Source: Sphingomonas oryzagri
Lineage (GTDB): Bacteria > Pseudomonadota > Alphaproteobacteria > Sphingomonadales > Sphingomonadaceae
Direction of reading: 5' to 3'
Assembly: GCF_029906645.1 (NCBI RefSeq)
Contig: NZ_JARYGZ010000001.1
Coordinates: forward strand, 2,476,084 to 2,540,083
Length of the DNA stretch: 64,000 bases
Below the pieces are notes generated by a model. The model did not search any database, was not told the origin of the DNA, and worked only from the letters and a program-made list of their open reading frames with translations. Below, piece after piece: positions 1 through 9,727 of the stretch (positions are counted from its first letter, which is position 1; every line of letters starts with the position of its first letter). Both the position numbers and the translations under genes were made by a program.

Positions 1-225
1 GGCCACGTCGAGCACCCGGCCGTACATGGCCTTCAGATCGGACATCGCTGCCGGGTTATCCAGCAGCGGGTACATGGCAAATTCGGGAAGATCATACCCG
101 TGCCGATACTGGATCTCGGTCTCCTGGCCGCCTTCGGTCAGATAGAAGACGCCTTCGCGTTGCGGCGCAAACCCTGCCATGGCCTTCCCGCTTTCATCAG
201 CCCGGTACAATATCATCCGGGTCAT
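1..225 (-). CDS. Homocysteine S-methyltransferase family protein (N-terminal part, cut by window edge)
   Basis: The 75 residues present read LTEGGQETEIQ, then a short spacer, then DLPEFAMYPLL. This is the N-terminal signature of the Zn-dependent homocysteine S-methyltransferase family (MmuM / betaine-homocysteine methyltransferase fold), in which the first strand carries an LTDGG-ETEL motif. Such enzymes transfer a methyl group from S-methylmethionine or a related donor to homocysteine in the cytoplasm. The start is the ATG at 225, or an ATG three codons later at 216. The Cys zinc ligands would lie beyond the left edge, so substrate cannot be judged. Family assignment rests on this short segment only. 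Confidence 0.7.
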   Translation of the reverse strand, partial: MTRMILYRADESGKAMAGFAPQREGVFYLTEGGQETEIQYRHGYDLPEFAMYPLLDNPAAMSDLKAMYGRVLDVA

Positions 226-374
226 CCGGCTGCACCTGATCAGAGGTATTACACGGCCTATACCGGTCAGCGCCTTACCCAGGCCGGGCAACAGCGCCGA
301 ATTCTGGTGCCCGCATTGACGCAGCAGGCTTAAACCATAGCATGTTTCCGATCTCTTTTTCGGGAGTGCATGTC

Positions 375-1205
375 GTGGCGTTCGTCTCAACCGGAAAATC
401 GATTCTCATCGGCAGCTTTCTCGTGGCTTTACTGCCGCTCGAGGCCAGCATCGCCGCACAATCGGCGGACGATGCGCCCGCGTCGGAATCCTTCGCCGCG
501 GTGCGGACCTACAGCATCGCGCTGCTCGGGCGCTATCGCGATACCGGCGTGCCGCGCTGGGAAAGCCCGCTCTGCGTCGTCCAGTACGGGCTGGATCCGG
601 CCGGCCAGAAGCGCTTCGTCGATCGGCTGGCGCAGGTCGGCAAGCCGCTGCACGTCGCCGTCGATCGCGGCAAGTGCAAGCCCAACGTCACCATCGTCTA
701 CAGTTCCAGCCCGGCCGCCGACGCAGCCGATATCGCCACCCGCAAGGCGGACTATATCCGCGATCACAGACCCGACGGCATCGATCGCTTCCGCGCGGCA
801 ACGGATGCGATCGACTGGATCGCGCTCGCGTTGCCGACTACGGCGGAAGGCTATCGCGTCGTGGAAGCCGGCTCCGGCCGCCTGCCCAATTCGCATATCG
901 AGCGGCCGACACGATCGGTGGCGGTGGAGACCTTCATCATCGTCGATGCCGCCAAGGCCCGGTCGATGGCACCCGCCCAGCTGTTCGACTGCCTGACCAT
1001 GATCACGCTGAGCAGCCCCAGGATTGGTGGAATTCCGGACAATTCCGTGCTGCAGCTCGCGAACGAGCCGCCCGCCAAGGCGCCGCCCGAAATGACGCCG
1101 GAGGATCGCGCCTACCTGACCGCGCTCGGATCGATCGCCAAGCAGCCCGATCTATCGCACCAGCGCGAAGCGATCGAGACAAGGATGGCCGGCATATTGG
1201 GCTAA
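375..1205 (+). CDS. Secreted protein of unknown function
   Basis: I do not recognise this family. From the GTG at 375 the N-terminus is a good Sec signal peptide: a Lys near residue 8, a hydrophobic stretch SILIGSFLVALLPL, then ASIAA before a polar mature part of roughly 250 residues. The GTG has a GGGAG Shine-Dalgarno at 362-366 with 8-nt spacing. The ATG at 342 in the same frame has none, so the longer 287-residue version is less likely. The mature protein has three cysteines, two of them near residues 70-95 (PLCVVQ and GKCKPN), suggesting a periplasmic disulphide. It stands alone between the divergent methyltransferase gene and the convergent dgt. Confidence 0.6.
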   Translation: MAFVSTGKSILIGSFLVALLPLEASIAAQSADDAPASESFAAVRTYSIALLGRYRDTGVPRWESPLCVVQYGLDPAGQKRFVDRLAQVGKPLHVAVDRGKCKPNVTIVYSSSPAADAADIATRKADYIRDHRPDGIDRFRAATDAIDWIALALPTTAEGYRVVEAGSGRLPNSHIERPTRSVAVETFIIVDAAKARSMAPAQLFDCLTMITLSSPRIGGIPDNSVLQLANEPPAKAPPEMTPEDRAYLTALGSIAKQPDLSHQREAIETRMAGILG

Positions 1206-1269
1206 GGGCCTGTCTGGAAATGCGCGGAAGCGCGCATTTAGAGGTCGCGCCAGCCCGCTCCGGCGCCGA

Positions 1270-2436
1270 TCAGAACCCCTCCGGCATCTCCACCGGGCCG
1301 ACCAGCTCGGTGTGCCGCGCGATGGCGTAGCGGTCGGTCATGCCGGCGATGAAGTCGGCGATGTGGCGGGTGCGGGCCGGCTCCTCCTCCGGCAGGCTCG
1401 CGCGCCAGTTGGGCGGCAGCCGCTCGGGATCGGCAATGTACGCCGCGATCAGGCGGGTGAGCAGCCCCCGCGCGACCTCCGCCACCTCCAGCTGCGAAGG
1501 GCTGTGGTAGAGCGTCGCGTACATGTATTTCTTGAGCGCACGCTCGTCGGCCGCCATCGCGGGCGAGAAGCCGACGAGCTGGCGCCCCGCCCGGCGCACC
1601 TCGTCCACCGACGCGACGCCGCTTTCCGCGATGCGGCGGCGGCTCTCCTCGATCACGTCGTTGACCATCGCCCCGATCTGGTCGCGCACCAGTTCGCGGC
1701 GCAGGCGATCGGGCCGCGCGCAATCGGGGTGCCGCGCCGTCACAGCCCGCCAGCGCTCGCCCACGAAGGGCACGGCGCACAGCTCATCGAGATCGAGCAG
1801 TCCGGCGCGCAGACCGTCGTCGATGTCGTGATTGTCGTACGCGATGTCGTCGGCGATGGCGGCGATCTGCGCCTCCAGCGACGGCCAACTGCCGAGATCG
1901 AGCGGGAAATCGGCATCGGCCTCCTGCATCGCCCATGTCGGATGGCGGACCGGGCCGTTATGCTTGGCCAGCCCCTCCAGCATGTCCCAGGTGAGGTTCA
2001 GGCCGTCCCACCCCGGATAGGGGCTTTCGAGCTTGGTCAGGATGCGCAGCGTGTGGGCGTTGTGATCGAAGCCGCCTGCCGCCATCGTCGCCGCCTTCAG
2101 CGCATCCTCGCCGGCATGGCCGAACGGCGGGTGGCCGATGTCGTGGGCGAGGCACAGCGCCTCGGTGAGATCCTCGTTCAGCCCGAGCGACCGCGCGATC
2201 GTGCGGCCGATCTGCGCGACTTCGAGGCTGTGCGTCAGTCGGACGCGGAAGTGGTCGCCGTCGGGTGCGACGAAAACCTGCGTCTTGTGGCGCAGCCGGC
2301 GGAAGGCGATGGCGTGGACGATCCGGTCGCGATCGCGCTGGAAGGCATCGCGGGGTCCACGCGTCTCGCCGCCCGGCTCCGGATGACGCCGGCCCCGGTT
2401 GGTGGCGGGATCGGCGGCGTAGGGCGCCAGCGTCAT
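1270..2436 (-). CDS. dgt: Deoxyguanosinetriphosphate triphosphohydrolase-like protein
   Basis: The 388-residue protein is an HD-domain dNTP triphosphohydrolase, which converts dGTP or other dNTPs to deoxynucleoside plus triphosphate in the cytoplasm. Visible signatures are [11 protein letters not shown] near residue 50, the first metal His in [13 protein letters not shown], and the HD pair in [15 protein letters not shown]. The later [15 protein letters not shown] carries the conserved Asp. The length fits the short type-2 (non-E. coli) Dgt family of about 380-400 residues. The ATG at 2436 overlaps the stop of the upstream SPOR gene (ATGA), so the two are probably translated together. Substrate preference cannot be read from the sequence. 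Confidence 0.93.
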   Translation of the reverse strand: MTLAPYAADPATNRGRRHPEPGGETRGPRDAFQRDRDRIVHAIAFRRLRHKTQVFVAPDGDHFRVRLTHSLEVAQIGRTIARSLGLNEDLTEALCLAHDIGHPPFGHAGEDALKAATMAAGGFDHNAHTLRILTKLESPYPGWDGLNLTWDMLEGLAKHNGPVRHPTWAMQEADADFPLDLGSWPSLEAQIAAIADDIAYDNHDIDDGLRAGLLDLDELCAVPFVGERWRAVTARHPDCARPDRLRRELVRDQIGAMVNDVIEESRRRIAESGVASVDEVRRAGRQLVGFSPAMAADERALKKYMYATLYHSPSQLEVAEVARGLLTRLIAAYIADPERLPPNWRASLPEEEPARTRHIADFIAGMTDRYAIARHTELVGPVEMPEGF

Positions 2437-4592
2437 TGTCCGGTATCGACCTTGTCGACCTTCTGGCCCTTGCTGCTCTTGAAGGTGAAGCCGGACAGGC
2501 CCTTCGCCGCCATCTTGTTGACGAAGGCCTGCGCCTCCTCCTCCGTCTTGAAGGGGCCGACCAGCAGGCGATTGGTGGCACGCAGCGGCGTGGTGGAGGG
2601 CGTGTGGCCCTTCATCAGTTCCGGCGCCTTCTTCTTCACGCCGGCCCAGGCCTTGTCCATGTCGTCCTTGTTGGCGCCGCCCGCAACCTGGACGTAGATC
2701 CGTTCCGGATTGCCCTTTTCAGACTTGGCCGACTTCGCGGATTTCGACGACTTGCCATCGTCGGCATCGTCGCCCGATTTCGACTTCGCGCCCTTCTTCG
2801 TCTTGCTGCCGCTGTCGTCGTCCTTCGACGCGAGCTTGGTGCAAGTCGTCGACGGCTTCTTCTTCGCGCCGGCCTTGCCGCGGCTCTTCGTTTTGGTGGT
2901 GGGGGCGCAGTCCTCCGCATCGGCGTCGTCCTGCTTCGCCTTGCTGCTGCTCGCCGATTTGGTTTTGGAAGCGCCGTCATCGGCCGAGGCCACCGCCTTG
3001 CAGGTGGTCGCGGCCTTCTTCCTCGCAGCCGTCTTGCCGTGGATGCGGCTCTTCGCGGTGGGAACCGGCACGCAATCGTCGTTGTCGTCAGAGGCGTCGG
3101 CGATCCTGGCCTTGTCCTTCGCCGGCACCTTGCCGCGCGCCTTGGTATCGTCGTCGTCCGCGCCCGCGGTCTTCGAGGGCTTCTTCGTGTCGGCGTCGGC
3201 GACCTCTGTCTTGCCGTGTACGACCGGGGTGCCGACCGTCTTGACCGGCGCCGGCGCGGTGCGCGCGGGCCTGGCGGGAGCCTTGGCGACGGCATCGTGC
3301 GGCAGGTCGTAATGCCCCTGCGCCGCAGGCGTCGGCAGGTCGGCGGCGGCCGGCATCGGCGGACCCGCGACCGTCGCCTTGGCAGCCTCGGCCTGCGCCA
3401 GCTGTACCGGCTGGGGCGTCGGCACCGGTGCCGGTGCGGCCGTGGCGGCCGGTGCCGGCCGCGAGGCGGCGGGCGACGCGCTGGCCGTCGTCGCCGCGGC
3501 ATCCGTCTTGGCCGGCGTCAGCGCGATCCCGGCGAGCGGTGCCCGCACATAGCGCGGCTGACCGAGCGCGAAAATCTGGTCACGATCGTTGATCGACACG
3601 CCTTCCGGCCGCTTCGTCACGCGCGACGACGACGGTGTCGCGGCGGCGACCTGCGTCGGCCTGGGCGCGAGCGTGGTGGCCGGCGCGGTCGGCACGGGCG
3701 TCGGCTTCGGCTGCTCCGCCTTCGTCGTCGCGGGCGGCGCGAGGTCGCTGCGCGGCGCCGGCGCATAGGTGGCCGGCGCACTCATGCTCGCCACCTGCGT
3801 GGGGGTGTAGGGTGTGGACGATGCCGGCATCTCGCCGAAATGCACCGCGCGCGCCTTGTCGGCCGGCGACAGGGTGGCGAGCCGTACGAGGAAGGGCTGC
3901 AGCATCGCCGCCTGCTGCGGCAGCATGATGCGGGTGATGTCGTTGGCGCCCTTGGCGTCGCCGTCCATCGCCAGCACGAAGGTCTGCGCGCGCCATCCAG
4001 CGATGTCGCGCTTGCGGATCAGCGGATCGAGCGTCGCGATCGCCGCCGCCTTCTGCCCCGATATACCCTGCGACAGAGCGAGCCGGCGCCGGGCGGTATC
4101 GTCTTCCGGATGCGCGGCGAGCACGGTGCGGTAATCCGCCTGCGCGCGCGCCTGATCGCCCGTCAGGTCATAAGCGAGGCCACGATCCTCCGCGAGATCG
4201 GCATCGGGCACGCCCAGCCGGCTGGCCTGCGCGAACAGGCGCAGCGCATCCTGCGGCTTTTCCAGCTGGACCAGCGCGGAGCCGAGCCCCGCCTTCACCC
4301 GCCCATCGTTCGGCGCGATCTCCTGCGCCTTGCCGAAGAAGCCGACCGCCGCATTGGGATCGCCGAGGAGCACCGCATTGTGGCCGGCGGCGGTGAGCGC
4401 GGCGAGGTTGTTCGGCTCGGTCGCCAGCGTGCGCAGCGCCTGGGCGAGCAGTTCGGCCGGATCGTCGCTCTGCGGCAGATGCTGGACGACCGCGCCGTCC
4501 GGATATTGCGCCAGCGCCGGAGTGGCGGCGGAGAGCAGCAGGATCGGTATCAGCAGCCGGCGGAAAGCGCCGGGCTTGGGCAGGTTCGGCAT
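2433..4592 (-). CDS. TPR and SPOR domain envelope protein
   Basis: The 719-residue protein starts [12 protein letters not shown], then a hydrophobic signal segment ending ATPALA before QYPDG. TPR-like helices fill about residues 35-200 ([38 protein letters not shown]-type repeats). A long Ala/Pro region and then a Lys/Asp/Ser-rich region follow. The last ~85 residues are a SPOR domain ([34 protein letters not shown]). SPOR domains bind denuded glycan strands at septa, so a periplasmic role in division or cell wall is inferred. The low-complexity part holds two ~50-residue repeats with cysteines at about 507, 531, 562 and 584. The start at 4592 was preferred to an upstream ATG because it opens directly on the signal peptide. 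Confidence 0.85.
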   Translation of the reverse strand: MPNLPKPGAFRRLLIPILLLSAATPALAQYPDGAVVQHLPQSDDPAELLAQALRTLATEPNNLAALTAAGHNAVLLGDPNAAVGFFGKAQEIAPNDGRVKAGLGSALVQLEKPQDALRLFAQASRLGVPDADLAEDRGLAYDLTGDQARAQADYRTVLAAHPEDDTARRRLALSQGISGQKAAAIATLDPLIRKRDIAGWRAQTFVLAMDGDAKGANDITRIMLPQQAAMLQPFLVRLATLSPADKARAVHFGEMPASSTPYTPTQVASMSAPATYAPAPRSDLAPPATTKAEQPKPTPVPTAPATTLAPRPTQVAAATPSSSRVTKRPEGVSINDRDQIFALGQPRYVRAPLAGIALTPAKTDAAATTASASPAASRPAPAATAAPAPVPTPQPVQLAQAEAAKATVAGPPMPAAADLPTPAAQGHYDLPHDAVAKAPARPARTAPAPVKTVGTPVVHGKTEVADADTKKPSKTAGADDDDTKARGKVPAKDKARIADASDDNDDCVPVPTAKSRIHGKTAARKKAATTCKAVASADDGASKTKSASSSKAKQDDADAEDCAPTTKTKSRGKAGAKKKPSTTCTKLASKDDDSGSKTKKGAKSKSGDDADDGKSSKSAKSAKSEKGNPERIYVQVAGGANKDDMDKAWAGVKKKAPELMKGHTPSTTPLRATNRLLVGPFKTEEEAQAFVNKMAAKGLSGFTFKSSKGQKVDKVDTGQ

Positions 4593-4745
4593 GGTGCACG
4601 GCTTTGGGGGAGGATGGGCGTGCGCGCAAGGGGTGTTGCCCTGCCCCACGCCGGACGGCGGGCCACTCGCGCCGATCGGATGGTAACCCTTCGTTTACCA
4701 TATTGCGTAACGATGCTTACCAGACAGCCAAGGTGAGACAGGGTC

Positions 4746-5495
4746 ATGAAGGGGAACGGGTACCACAGGCGCAGCATGACGCTGGCAACGGCGTTGCTGC
4801 TGGTCTCGTGCACGCATCGCAAGCCGGTCGCGGTGGAAACGCCGCCCGCCGTGGTGCCGGTGCCCAGGCCGGTGCTGGCCGCCAACCTTGCCGCCGTGGT
4901 GCCGCCGGCGATGGACGCCGCCGGACGCTACCGCACGATCAACTACGGCATCGATCCGATCCAGACCGAATGGCACGTCCGCGCCGCGCTCAACGTCGCG
5001 GCGCTGAGTTGCAGGAGCACGGCCGACAGCGCGCTGATCAACGCCTACAACGCGATGCTGACCAGCCAGAAGGCGGTTCTGGCGGTGGCGAACAAGACGG
5101 TCGAAGGCAAATTCCGCGCGGCCGGCGGCGACTGGCAGTCTGCCCACGACGCCTACATGACGCGGCTCTACAATTTCTTCTCGCAGCCCGCCGCCAAGGC
5201 GGACTTCTGCGCGGCAGCCGATCGCATCGCTCCGCAGGCGGCGGCACCGAGCGGCGGCTTCCAGGCCTTTGCGGCGCAGGCGCTGCCGGATCTGGAGGCG
5301 CCCTTCATCGAAACCTACCGGCAGGTCGATGCCTACAAGCTGGCGCTCGCCCGGTGGGAGGCGGGAGCGAAGACGCAGCTCGCCGCCGCGACGCCGACGT
5401 CCGTGGCGGGGCCGGCGCCGAAGCTCGGCTATGCCGACATGCGCGTGCTGCTCGCCTGGCAACCGGCGGACGGCGTGCGGGTCGCGGCCCGCTGA
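4746..5495 (+). CDS. Putative lipoprotein of unknown function
   Basis: The 249-residue product begins MKGNGYHRRSMTLATALLLVSC. LLLVSC is a usable lipobox, so lipidation at Cys22 is inferred and the protein would be anchored to a membrane facing the periplasm. The mature part is alpha-helical and alanine-rich, with two further Cys (AALSCRS and KADFCAA). No domain is recognised. It is divergent from the SPOR gene across a 153-bp gap that must hold both promoters. Its 3' end overlaps the convergent diguanylate cyclase gene by 67 bp. Confidence 0.65.
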   Translation: MKGNGYHRRSMTLATALLLVSCTHRKPVAVETPPAVVPVPRPVLAANLAAVVPPAMDAAGRYRTINYGIDPIQTEWHVRAALNVAALSCRSTADSALINAYNAMLTSQKAVLAVANKTVEGKFRAAGGDWQSAHDAYMTRLYNFFSQPAAKADFCAAADRIAPQAAAPSGGFQAFAAQALPDLEAPFIETYRQVDAYKLALARWEAGAKTQLAAATPTSVAGPAPKLGYADMRVLLAWQPADGVRVAAR

Positions 5496-6646
5496 GCGGG
5501 CGCCTGATCGACAGCTTCGAACAGCTTGAGCGCGACGCGGTTGCGCCCGCCATGCTTGGCCTCATAGAGCGCGGCATCGGCGCGGCCGATCGCATCGTGC
5601 ACCGAATAATCCGACACGACGGCCCCCGATACGCCAAAGCTCGCCGTGATGCGCGCATCGATGCCGGCCGCCCTGCCACCCTCGGCCTCCAGCGTGGCGC
5701 GGAGCGCTTCGGCGATGCGCAGGCTCTGCGCGGGTGACTGGCCGGGCAGGAACAGCAGGAATTCCTCTCCCCCGAACCGCGCGGCGATCCCTCCTTCGGG
5801 CAGACGTCCCCGGATGATCGCACCCAGCGCGCCGATCACGGCATCGCCCGCCATATGGCCGAAGCGGTCGTTCACCGCCTTGAAGCTGTCGATGTCGCAG
5901 GTGACGATACTTGTCGGCCGGTCCCGCCAGTCCGGCCGATCGATGATCGCTTCCTCGAAGCCACGGCGATTGAGCAGGCCGGACAGCGGATCGGTCATCG
6001 CCATCGTCCGGTACCGGGCAAGCACCGAGAGCGCGACGGCCGCCAGTCCGGCCATGGCGAAGATCACCCCGCACACCGATCCCAGCGCCTGCATCAGATA
6101 GGCGTAGCGCGAGGTCTGGAACGCCTCGACCTGCCCCGGCGCGGTGAAGAGCGAGCTGGCGCCGCGCACCACACTTTCGAACGTCACCATCCACGATGCA
6201 CCCAGCAGCCAGCGATCGAACCGCCTGAGCCCTTTCCATCGCACGGCGAGCAGCGGCATCCCCAGCAGCAGCACGCAGCCGGCATCCGAGGCGAGCAGTT
6301 CGGCGTGGAGATCGTCGAAGCCGATGACGGCGATCATGCACAGGGCGATCGACGTGGCGCAGATGGCCAGCCGCCACCACAGCCAGCGGCGACCGACGCC
6401 GAAATGCTCCGCCGCCGCCTGCCCGAAGCACAGGAAGGAGATGGCGAACAGGATGTCGGTGACCCACGCGACCGCCGAATCCGAAAGCCCCATCGGCATC
6501 ACCGGCAGGCCGAAGCCGCCCGCATTGCACAGGAAGGCGATGCCGAAGAACAAGGCGGAACGTTCGCCCCAGCGCGCGGCGATGAGAAAAGTGATGCCGA
6601 AGGTGATGTGCATCAACGGCAACTCGAATGCGAAACTGCCGTTCAT
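5429..6646 (-). CDS. Membrane-bound GGDEF diguanylate cyclase
   Basis: The 405-residue protein has about six hydrophobic segments in residues 8-220 and then a GGDEF domain from about residue 225. The domain carries TDPLSGLLNRRGF, the metal-binding DIDSFKAVNDRFGH and the active-site loop ARFGGEEFLLFLPG. The GGEEF form is catalytically competent in this family, so synthesis of c-di-GMP from two GTP is expected. The RxxD inhibitory site normally just before the loop is absent (residues there are GGIA), so product inhibition at that site is unlikely. The membrane part matches no sensor domain I can name. The last 67 bp overlap the convergent lipoprotein gene. Confidence 0.88.
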   Translation of the reverse strand: MNGSFAFELPLMHITFGITFLIAARWGERSALFFGIAFLCNAGGFGLPVMPMGLSDSAVAWVTDILFAISFLCFGQAAAEHFGVGRRWLWWRLAICATSIALCMIAVIGFDDLHAELLASDAGCVLLLGMPLLAVRWKGLRRFDRWLLGASWMVTFESVVRGASSLFTAPGQVEAFQTSRYAYLMQALGSVCGVIFAMAGLAAVALSVLARYRTMAMTDPLSGLLNRRGFEEAIIDRPDWRDRPTSIVTCDIDSFKAVNDRFGHMAGDAVIGALGAIIRGRLPEGGIAARFGGEEFLLFLPGQSPAQSLRIAEALRATLEAEGGRAAGIDARITASFGVSGAVVSDYSVHDAIGRADAALYEAKHGGRNRVALKLFEAVDQAPAQRAATRTPSAGCQASSTRMSA

Positions 6647-6790
6647 GCTCGCCTGCGCCTACGCCTCCGTCCACCTGCCGTCGCGGGTTCGACAAAAGTT
6701 TTAGGGGGCTGTCCGTAAAGATTTGGCGAACGACGCCGTTCTTCTATGGTCGCGCGGTCGATCGGCGGCTCCAAGTCCTGCGAAACGCCC

Positions 6791-6828
6791 AACAGAAAGG
6801 GCGCCGGACCCTTTCGGATCCGACGCCC
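6791..6828 (-). terminator. Rho-independent terminator after ftsZ
   Basis: On the minus strand a GC-rich hairpin (arms 6799-6811 and 6816-6828, two mismatches, TTTC-type loop on the plus strand) is followed by TTTCTGTT at 6798-6791. It lies about 45-80 bp beyond the ftsZ stop and would end the long dcw transcript. Confidence 0.7.
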
Positions 6829-6871
6829 CGTCTCCCCCTTCGGAACGCTCAATTCCTGGCGGAACGCTCGA

Positions 6872-8341
6872 TTACTGGTTGTTCTGGCGGTTCAGGAAGC
6901 CCGGCAGGTCCAGCGTGTCACGACGCTGGGTGGTGGGCTGCTCCTCCTCGACCTGCGCCTTCTGCGCGCCGCGCGCGATCGAGCTCATCCGCTCGAACAG
7001 CGTGCCGCCGCTCTCCTTGGCGCTGGATGTCGCGCGGCTGGTGCGCGGCGCGGGGGCCGGCTCCTCGGCCTGCGAACCGGTGTTCAGGAAACGACGGCCC
7101 GGCTCGGGCGCGGCCTCCTGCGGCAGCGGATTCGACGTCACCGGCGGGGTAAAGATGGTGTCGGCGCCGAGGACCAACTCGTCACTGTCGTCCTCCGAAG
7201 GGGCCGGCTCGGCGGCCTCTTCGGCGGCCGGAACCGCCGGGGCGGGCGTCGCCGCCTGCGGGGCCACCGGAGCCGCGGCGACCGGCGCGGGCGCCGGGGC
7301 CGCCGGCGCCTCGACGCGCGGCTTGCTCGCCGCCGGGAAGCTGAACACCTTGGCCGGCTCCGCCTGGGTGCCGACCTCGTTCTCGATGCCGGTGGCGACC
7401 ACCGACACGCGGATCTTGCCTTCCAGCCCGTCGTTGAAGGCCGAACCCCAGATGATGTTCGCGTCCGGATCGACCAGCTCGCGGATGTGGTTGGCGGCCT
7501 CGTCGACCTCCATCAGGCGCATGTCCTCGCCGCCGGTGATCGAGACGATCACGCCCTTGGCGCCCTTCATGCTCACGCCGTCGAGCAGCGGGTTGGCGAT
7601 CGCCTTCTCGGCCGCCTCGATCGCGCGATTGTCGCCCGATGCCTCGCCGGTGCCCATCATCGCCTTGCCCATCTCGCCCATCACCGAGCGGACGTCGGCG
7701 AAATCGAGGTTGATCAGGCCGGGCATGACCATCAGGTCGGTGATCCCGCGCACACCCTGCTGGAGCACCTCGTCCGCCATCTTGAACGCTTCCTTGAAGG
7801 TCGTGTTCGGATTGGCGATCAGGAACAGGTTCTGGTTGGGGATGACGATCAGCGTATCGACGTGCTTCTGCAGCTCCTCGATGCCGCTGTCGGCCGAGCG
7901 CATGCGGCGCGCGCCCTCGAAGCTGAACGGCTTGGTGACGACGCCGACGGTCAGGATGCCGCGATCGCGCGCCGCCTTGGCGATGACCGGCGCCGCGCCG
8001 GTGCCGGTGCCGCCGCCCATGCCGGCCGCGATGAAGCACATGTGCGCGCCGTCGAGCGCCTTCTCGACCTGCTCGAGCGTTTCCTCAGCCGCCGCGCGAC
8101 CAATCTCCGGACGCGAGCCGGCGCCGAGGCCCTGCGTGATGCGCAGGCCCAGCTGGATGCGGCGCTCCGCCGGCGAGTGGTTCAGCGCCTGCGCGTCGGT
8201 ATTGGCGACGAGGAAATCGACGCCCTGCACCTCGGCCGCGATCATGTTGGCGATGGCGTTGCCGCCCGCGCCGCCGACGCCGATCACGCTGATGCGGGGG
8301 CGAAGCTCGTCCACCTCAGGCCGCACGAATTCGATGCTCAT
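6872..8341 (-). CDS. ftsZ: Cell division protein FtsZ
   Basis: This 489-residue tubulin homologue polymerises with GTP into the division ring. The N-terminal GTPase has GVGGAGGNA near residue 22 and the tubulin signature [13 protein letters not shown] near residue 108. The core runs to about residue 320, followed by a long Ala/Pro-rich linker typical of Alphaproteobacteria. The C-terminal peptide [10 protein letters not shown] is the docking site for FtsA and other partners. The ATG is preceded by AAGGAG. It is the last gene of the cluster, separated from ftsA by 119 bp containing two GANTC sites, and followed by a hairpin terminator. Confidence 0.98.
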   Translation of the reverse strand: MSIEFVRPEVDELRPRISVIGVGGAGGNAIANMIAAEVQGVDFLVANTDAQALNHSPAERRIQLGLRITQGLGAGSRPEIGRAAAEETLEQVEKALDGAHMCFIAAGMGGGTGTGAAPVIAKAARDRGILTVGVVTKPFSFEGARRMRSADSGIEELQKHVDTLIVIPNQNLFLIANPNTTFKEAFKMADEVLQQGVRGITDLMVMPGLINLDFADVRSVMGEMGKAMMGTGEASGDNRAIEAAEKAIANPLLDGVSMKGAKGVIVSITGGEDMRLMEVDEAANHIRELVDPDANIIWGSAFNDGLEGKIRVSVVATGIENEVGTQAEPAKVFSFPAASKPRVEAPAAPAPAPVAAAPVAPQAATPAPAVPAAEEAAEPAPSEDDSDELVLGADTIFTPPVTSNPLPQEAAPEPGRRFLNTGSQAEEPAPAPRTSRATSSAKESGGTLFERMSSIARGAQKAQVEEEQPTTQRRDTLDLPGFLNRQNNQ

Positions 8342-8460
8342 CCCTCAACTCCTTGTGGCCCCCGGCATGACTGACACTGCCCGTAGGGTGATTCTGCCAA
8401 ATACGGGACTCGGACGCACGTCTAAAAACCGCTTTTCCACAGGTTTTTGCGGCCAGCCGG
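8342..8460 (-). promoter_or_regulatory. ftsA-ftsZ intergenic region with two GANTC sites
   Basis: This is one of the few real gaps in the dcw cluster. It contains GATTC at 8390-8394 and GACTC at 8407-8411, both matching the CcrM methylation site GANTC. It also has a weak A/T-armed hairpin (arms 8424-8430 and 8442-8448) just after the ftsA stop and a good Shine-Dalgarno (AAGGAG) before ftsZ. A dedicated ftsZ promoter here is inferred by analogy with Caulobacter; no clear -35/-10 pair was identified. Confidence 0.45.
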
Positions 8461-9723
8461 TCAATATCCGCTCTTGAATGCGGCGATCAGCCGGTGGACG
8501 AAGCCCTGGGGCGACGCGCGAGGCCCATCGGGGCGCCCCGGATCGTGCCCGCGCAGATCGATCGGGTTGGACGCCGCATAGAGCGCGAGGCCCGTCAGCG
8601 TCGCGAATGCCGGCCCGCCATGCGCCTCCGGCAGCGCCAGCAGACCGCGCGGGCGGCCGATGCGGACGGCGCGGCCGAGTACGCCCTGGATATAGTCGGC
8701 GATGCCCTTCAGCTCGGCGCCACCGCCGGTCAGCACCACCTGTCGCCCGACCGGGCCGGCGAAGCCCAGTTCCTTGAGCGCGGCGGCGATGTCGCCCGAC
8801 AGGATGTCGAGGCGTTGCCTGATCACGGAGATCAGCTGCGCGCGCGTGATGCGCTGCGGCTCGGTGCCCTCCTCCTGCCCGGCCATCGGCGCGACGTCGA
8901 TCATGTCGTGATTGTCGCGCGGAGACGTGGTTGCGGAGCCGTAGAAGCACTTGATCCGCTCGGCCTGGGATCGGCGCGTGCCGAAGGCGGAGGCGATGTC
9001 GTCGGTGATGTCCTGCCCGCCATAGGGGATGGCAGCGAGGCCGACGAGCATCCCGCCCGCGAACAGCGAGACGTTGGTGACGCCCGCGCCCAGCTCGACC
9101 AGCGCGACGCCCAGTTCCCGCTCCTCGTCGGACAGGCAGGCGAGACCCGTCGCGATCGGTGCCGCGACAATCGCCTTCACCGCGAGGTGGGCCGACCGGA
9201 TCGACAGATCGAGGTTGCGCACCGGCGACGAATCCGCCGCGACGACATGGATGTCGACGCCGAGCTTGTCGGCATGGAGGCCGAGCGGCTTCTTCACGCC
9301 GCGCACGTCGTCCAGCGTGTAGAGCGTCGGCTGCGCGTGGAGGACCATGCGCCCTTCCGGGTCGATCGAGTTGCGCCCGGCGTCCAGCAGGTCGTCGATG
9401 TCGCTCTGCTCGATGCGGTGGCCGCCGAGTTCCACCTCGACCGAGGCGACGCGGCTGACGAGGCCGCCCGCCGAGAAGCCCGCCCACACCTCCTCGATGT
9501 TGACGCCCGCGATGCGCTCGGCCTGCTCCACTGCCTCGCGGATCGCGACCTCGGTGCGCTCCATGTCGGCGATGTAGCCGCGGCGCACGCCCCGGCTCTC
9601 GCGCTGGCCGGTGCCCAGCACGTTCAACTCGCCGCTCTCGGTCTTCTCCGCGATCAGCGCGCAGACCTTGGACGAACCGATGTCCAGCGCGGTGATCAGC
9701 TTGTCGGAACGCCCCTGCGCCAT
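8461..9723 (-). CDS. ftsA: Cell division protein FtsA
   Basis: The 420-residue actin-fold ATPase tethers FtsZ to the membrane. It shows the phosphate-1 motif DIGSSKVCALIAE near residue 15, an SHS2/1C insertion, phosphate-2 ELGAGVTNVSLF and the adenosine motif VVLTGGGAELKGI. The C-terminus ends FVHRLIAAFKSGY, which fits the amphipathic membrane-targeting helix. It starts five bases after the ftsQ stop, consistent with translation from the same transcript. Confidence 0.97.
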   Translation of the reverse strand: MAQGRSDKLITALDIGSSKVCALIAEKTESGELNVLGTGQRESRGVRRGYIADMERTEVAIREAVEQAERIAGVNIEEVWAGFSAGGLVSRVASVEVELGGHRIEQSDIDDLLDAGRNSIDPEGRMVLHAQPTLYTLDDVRGVKKPLGLHADKLGVDIHVVAADSSPVRNLDLSIRSAHLAVKAIVAAPIATGLACLSDEERELGVALVELGAGVTNVSLFAGGMLVGLAAIPYGGQDITDDIASAFGTRRSQAERIKCFYGSATTSPRDNHDMIDVAPMAGQEEGTEPQRITRAQLISVIRQRLDILSGDIAAALKELGFAGPVGRQVVLTGGGAELKGIADYIQGVLGRAVRIGRPRGLLALPEAHGGPAFATLTGLALYAASNPIDLRGHDPGRPDGPRASPQGFVHRLIAAFKSGY

Positions 9724-9727
9724 CGCG

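Noticed and set aside
2265-4736. An 823-codon plus-strand frame over the SPOR gene
   Set aside because: The translation is Arg/Gly-rich without motifs. The minus strand has a signal peptide, TPR and SPOR domains.
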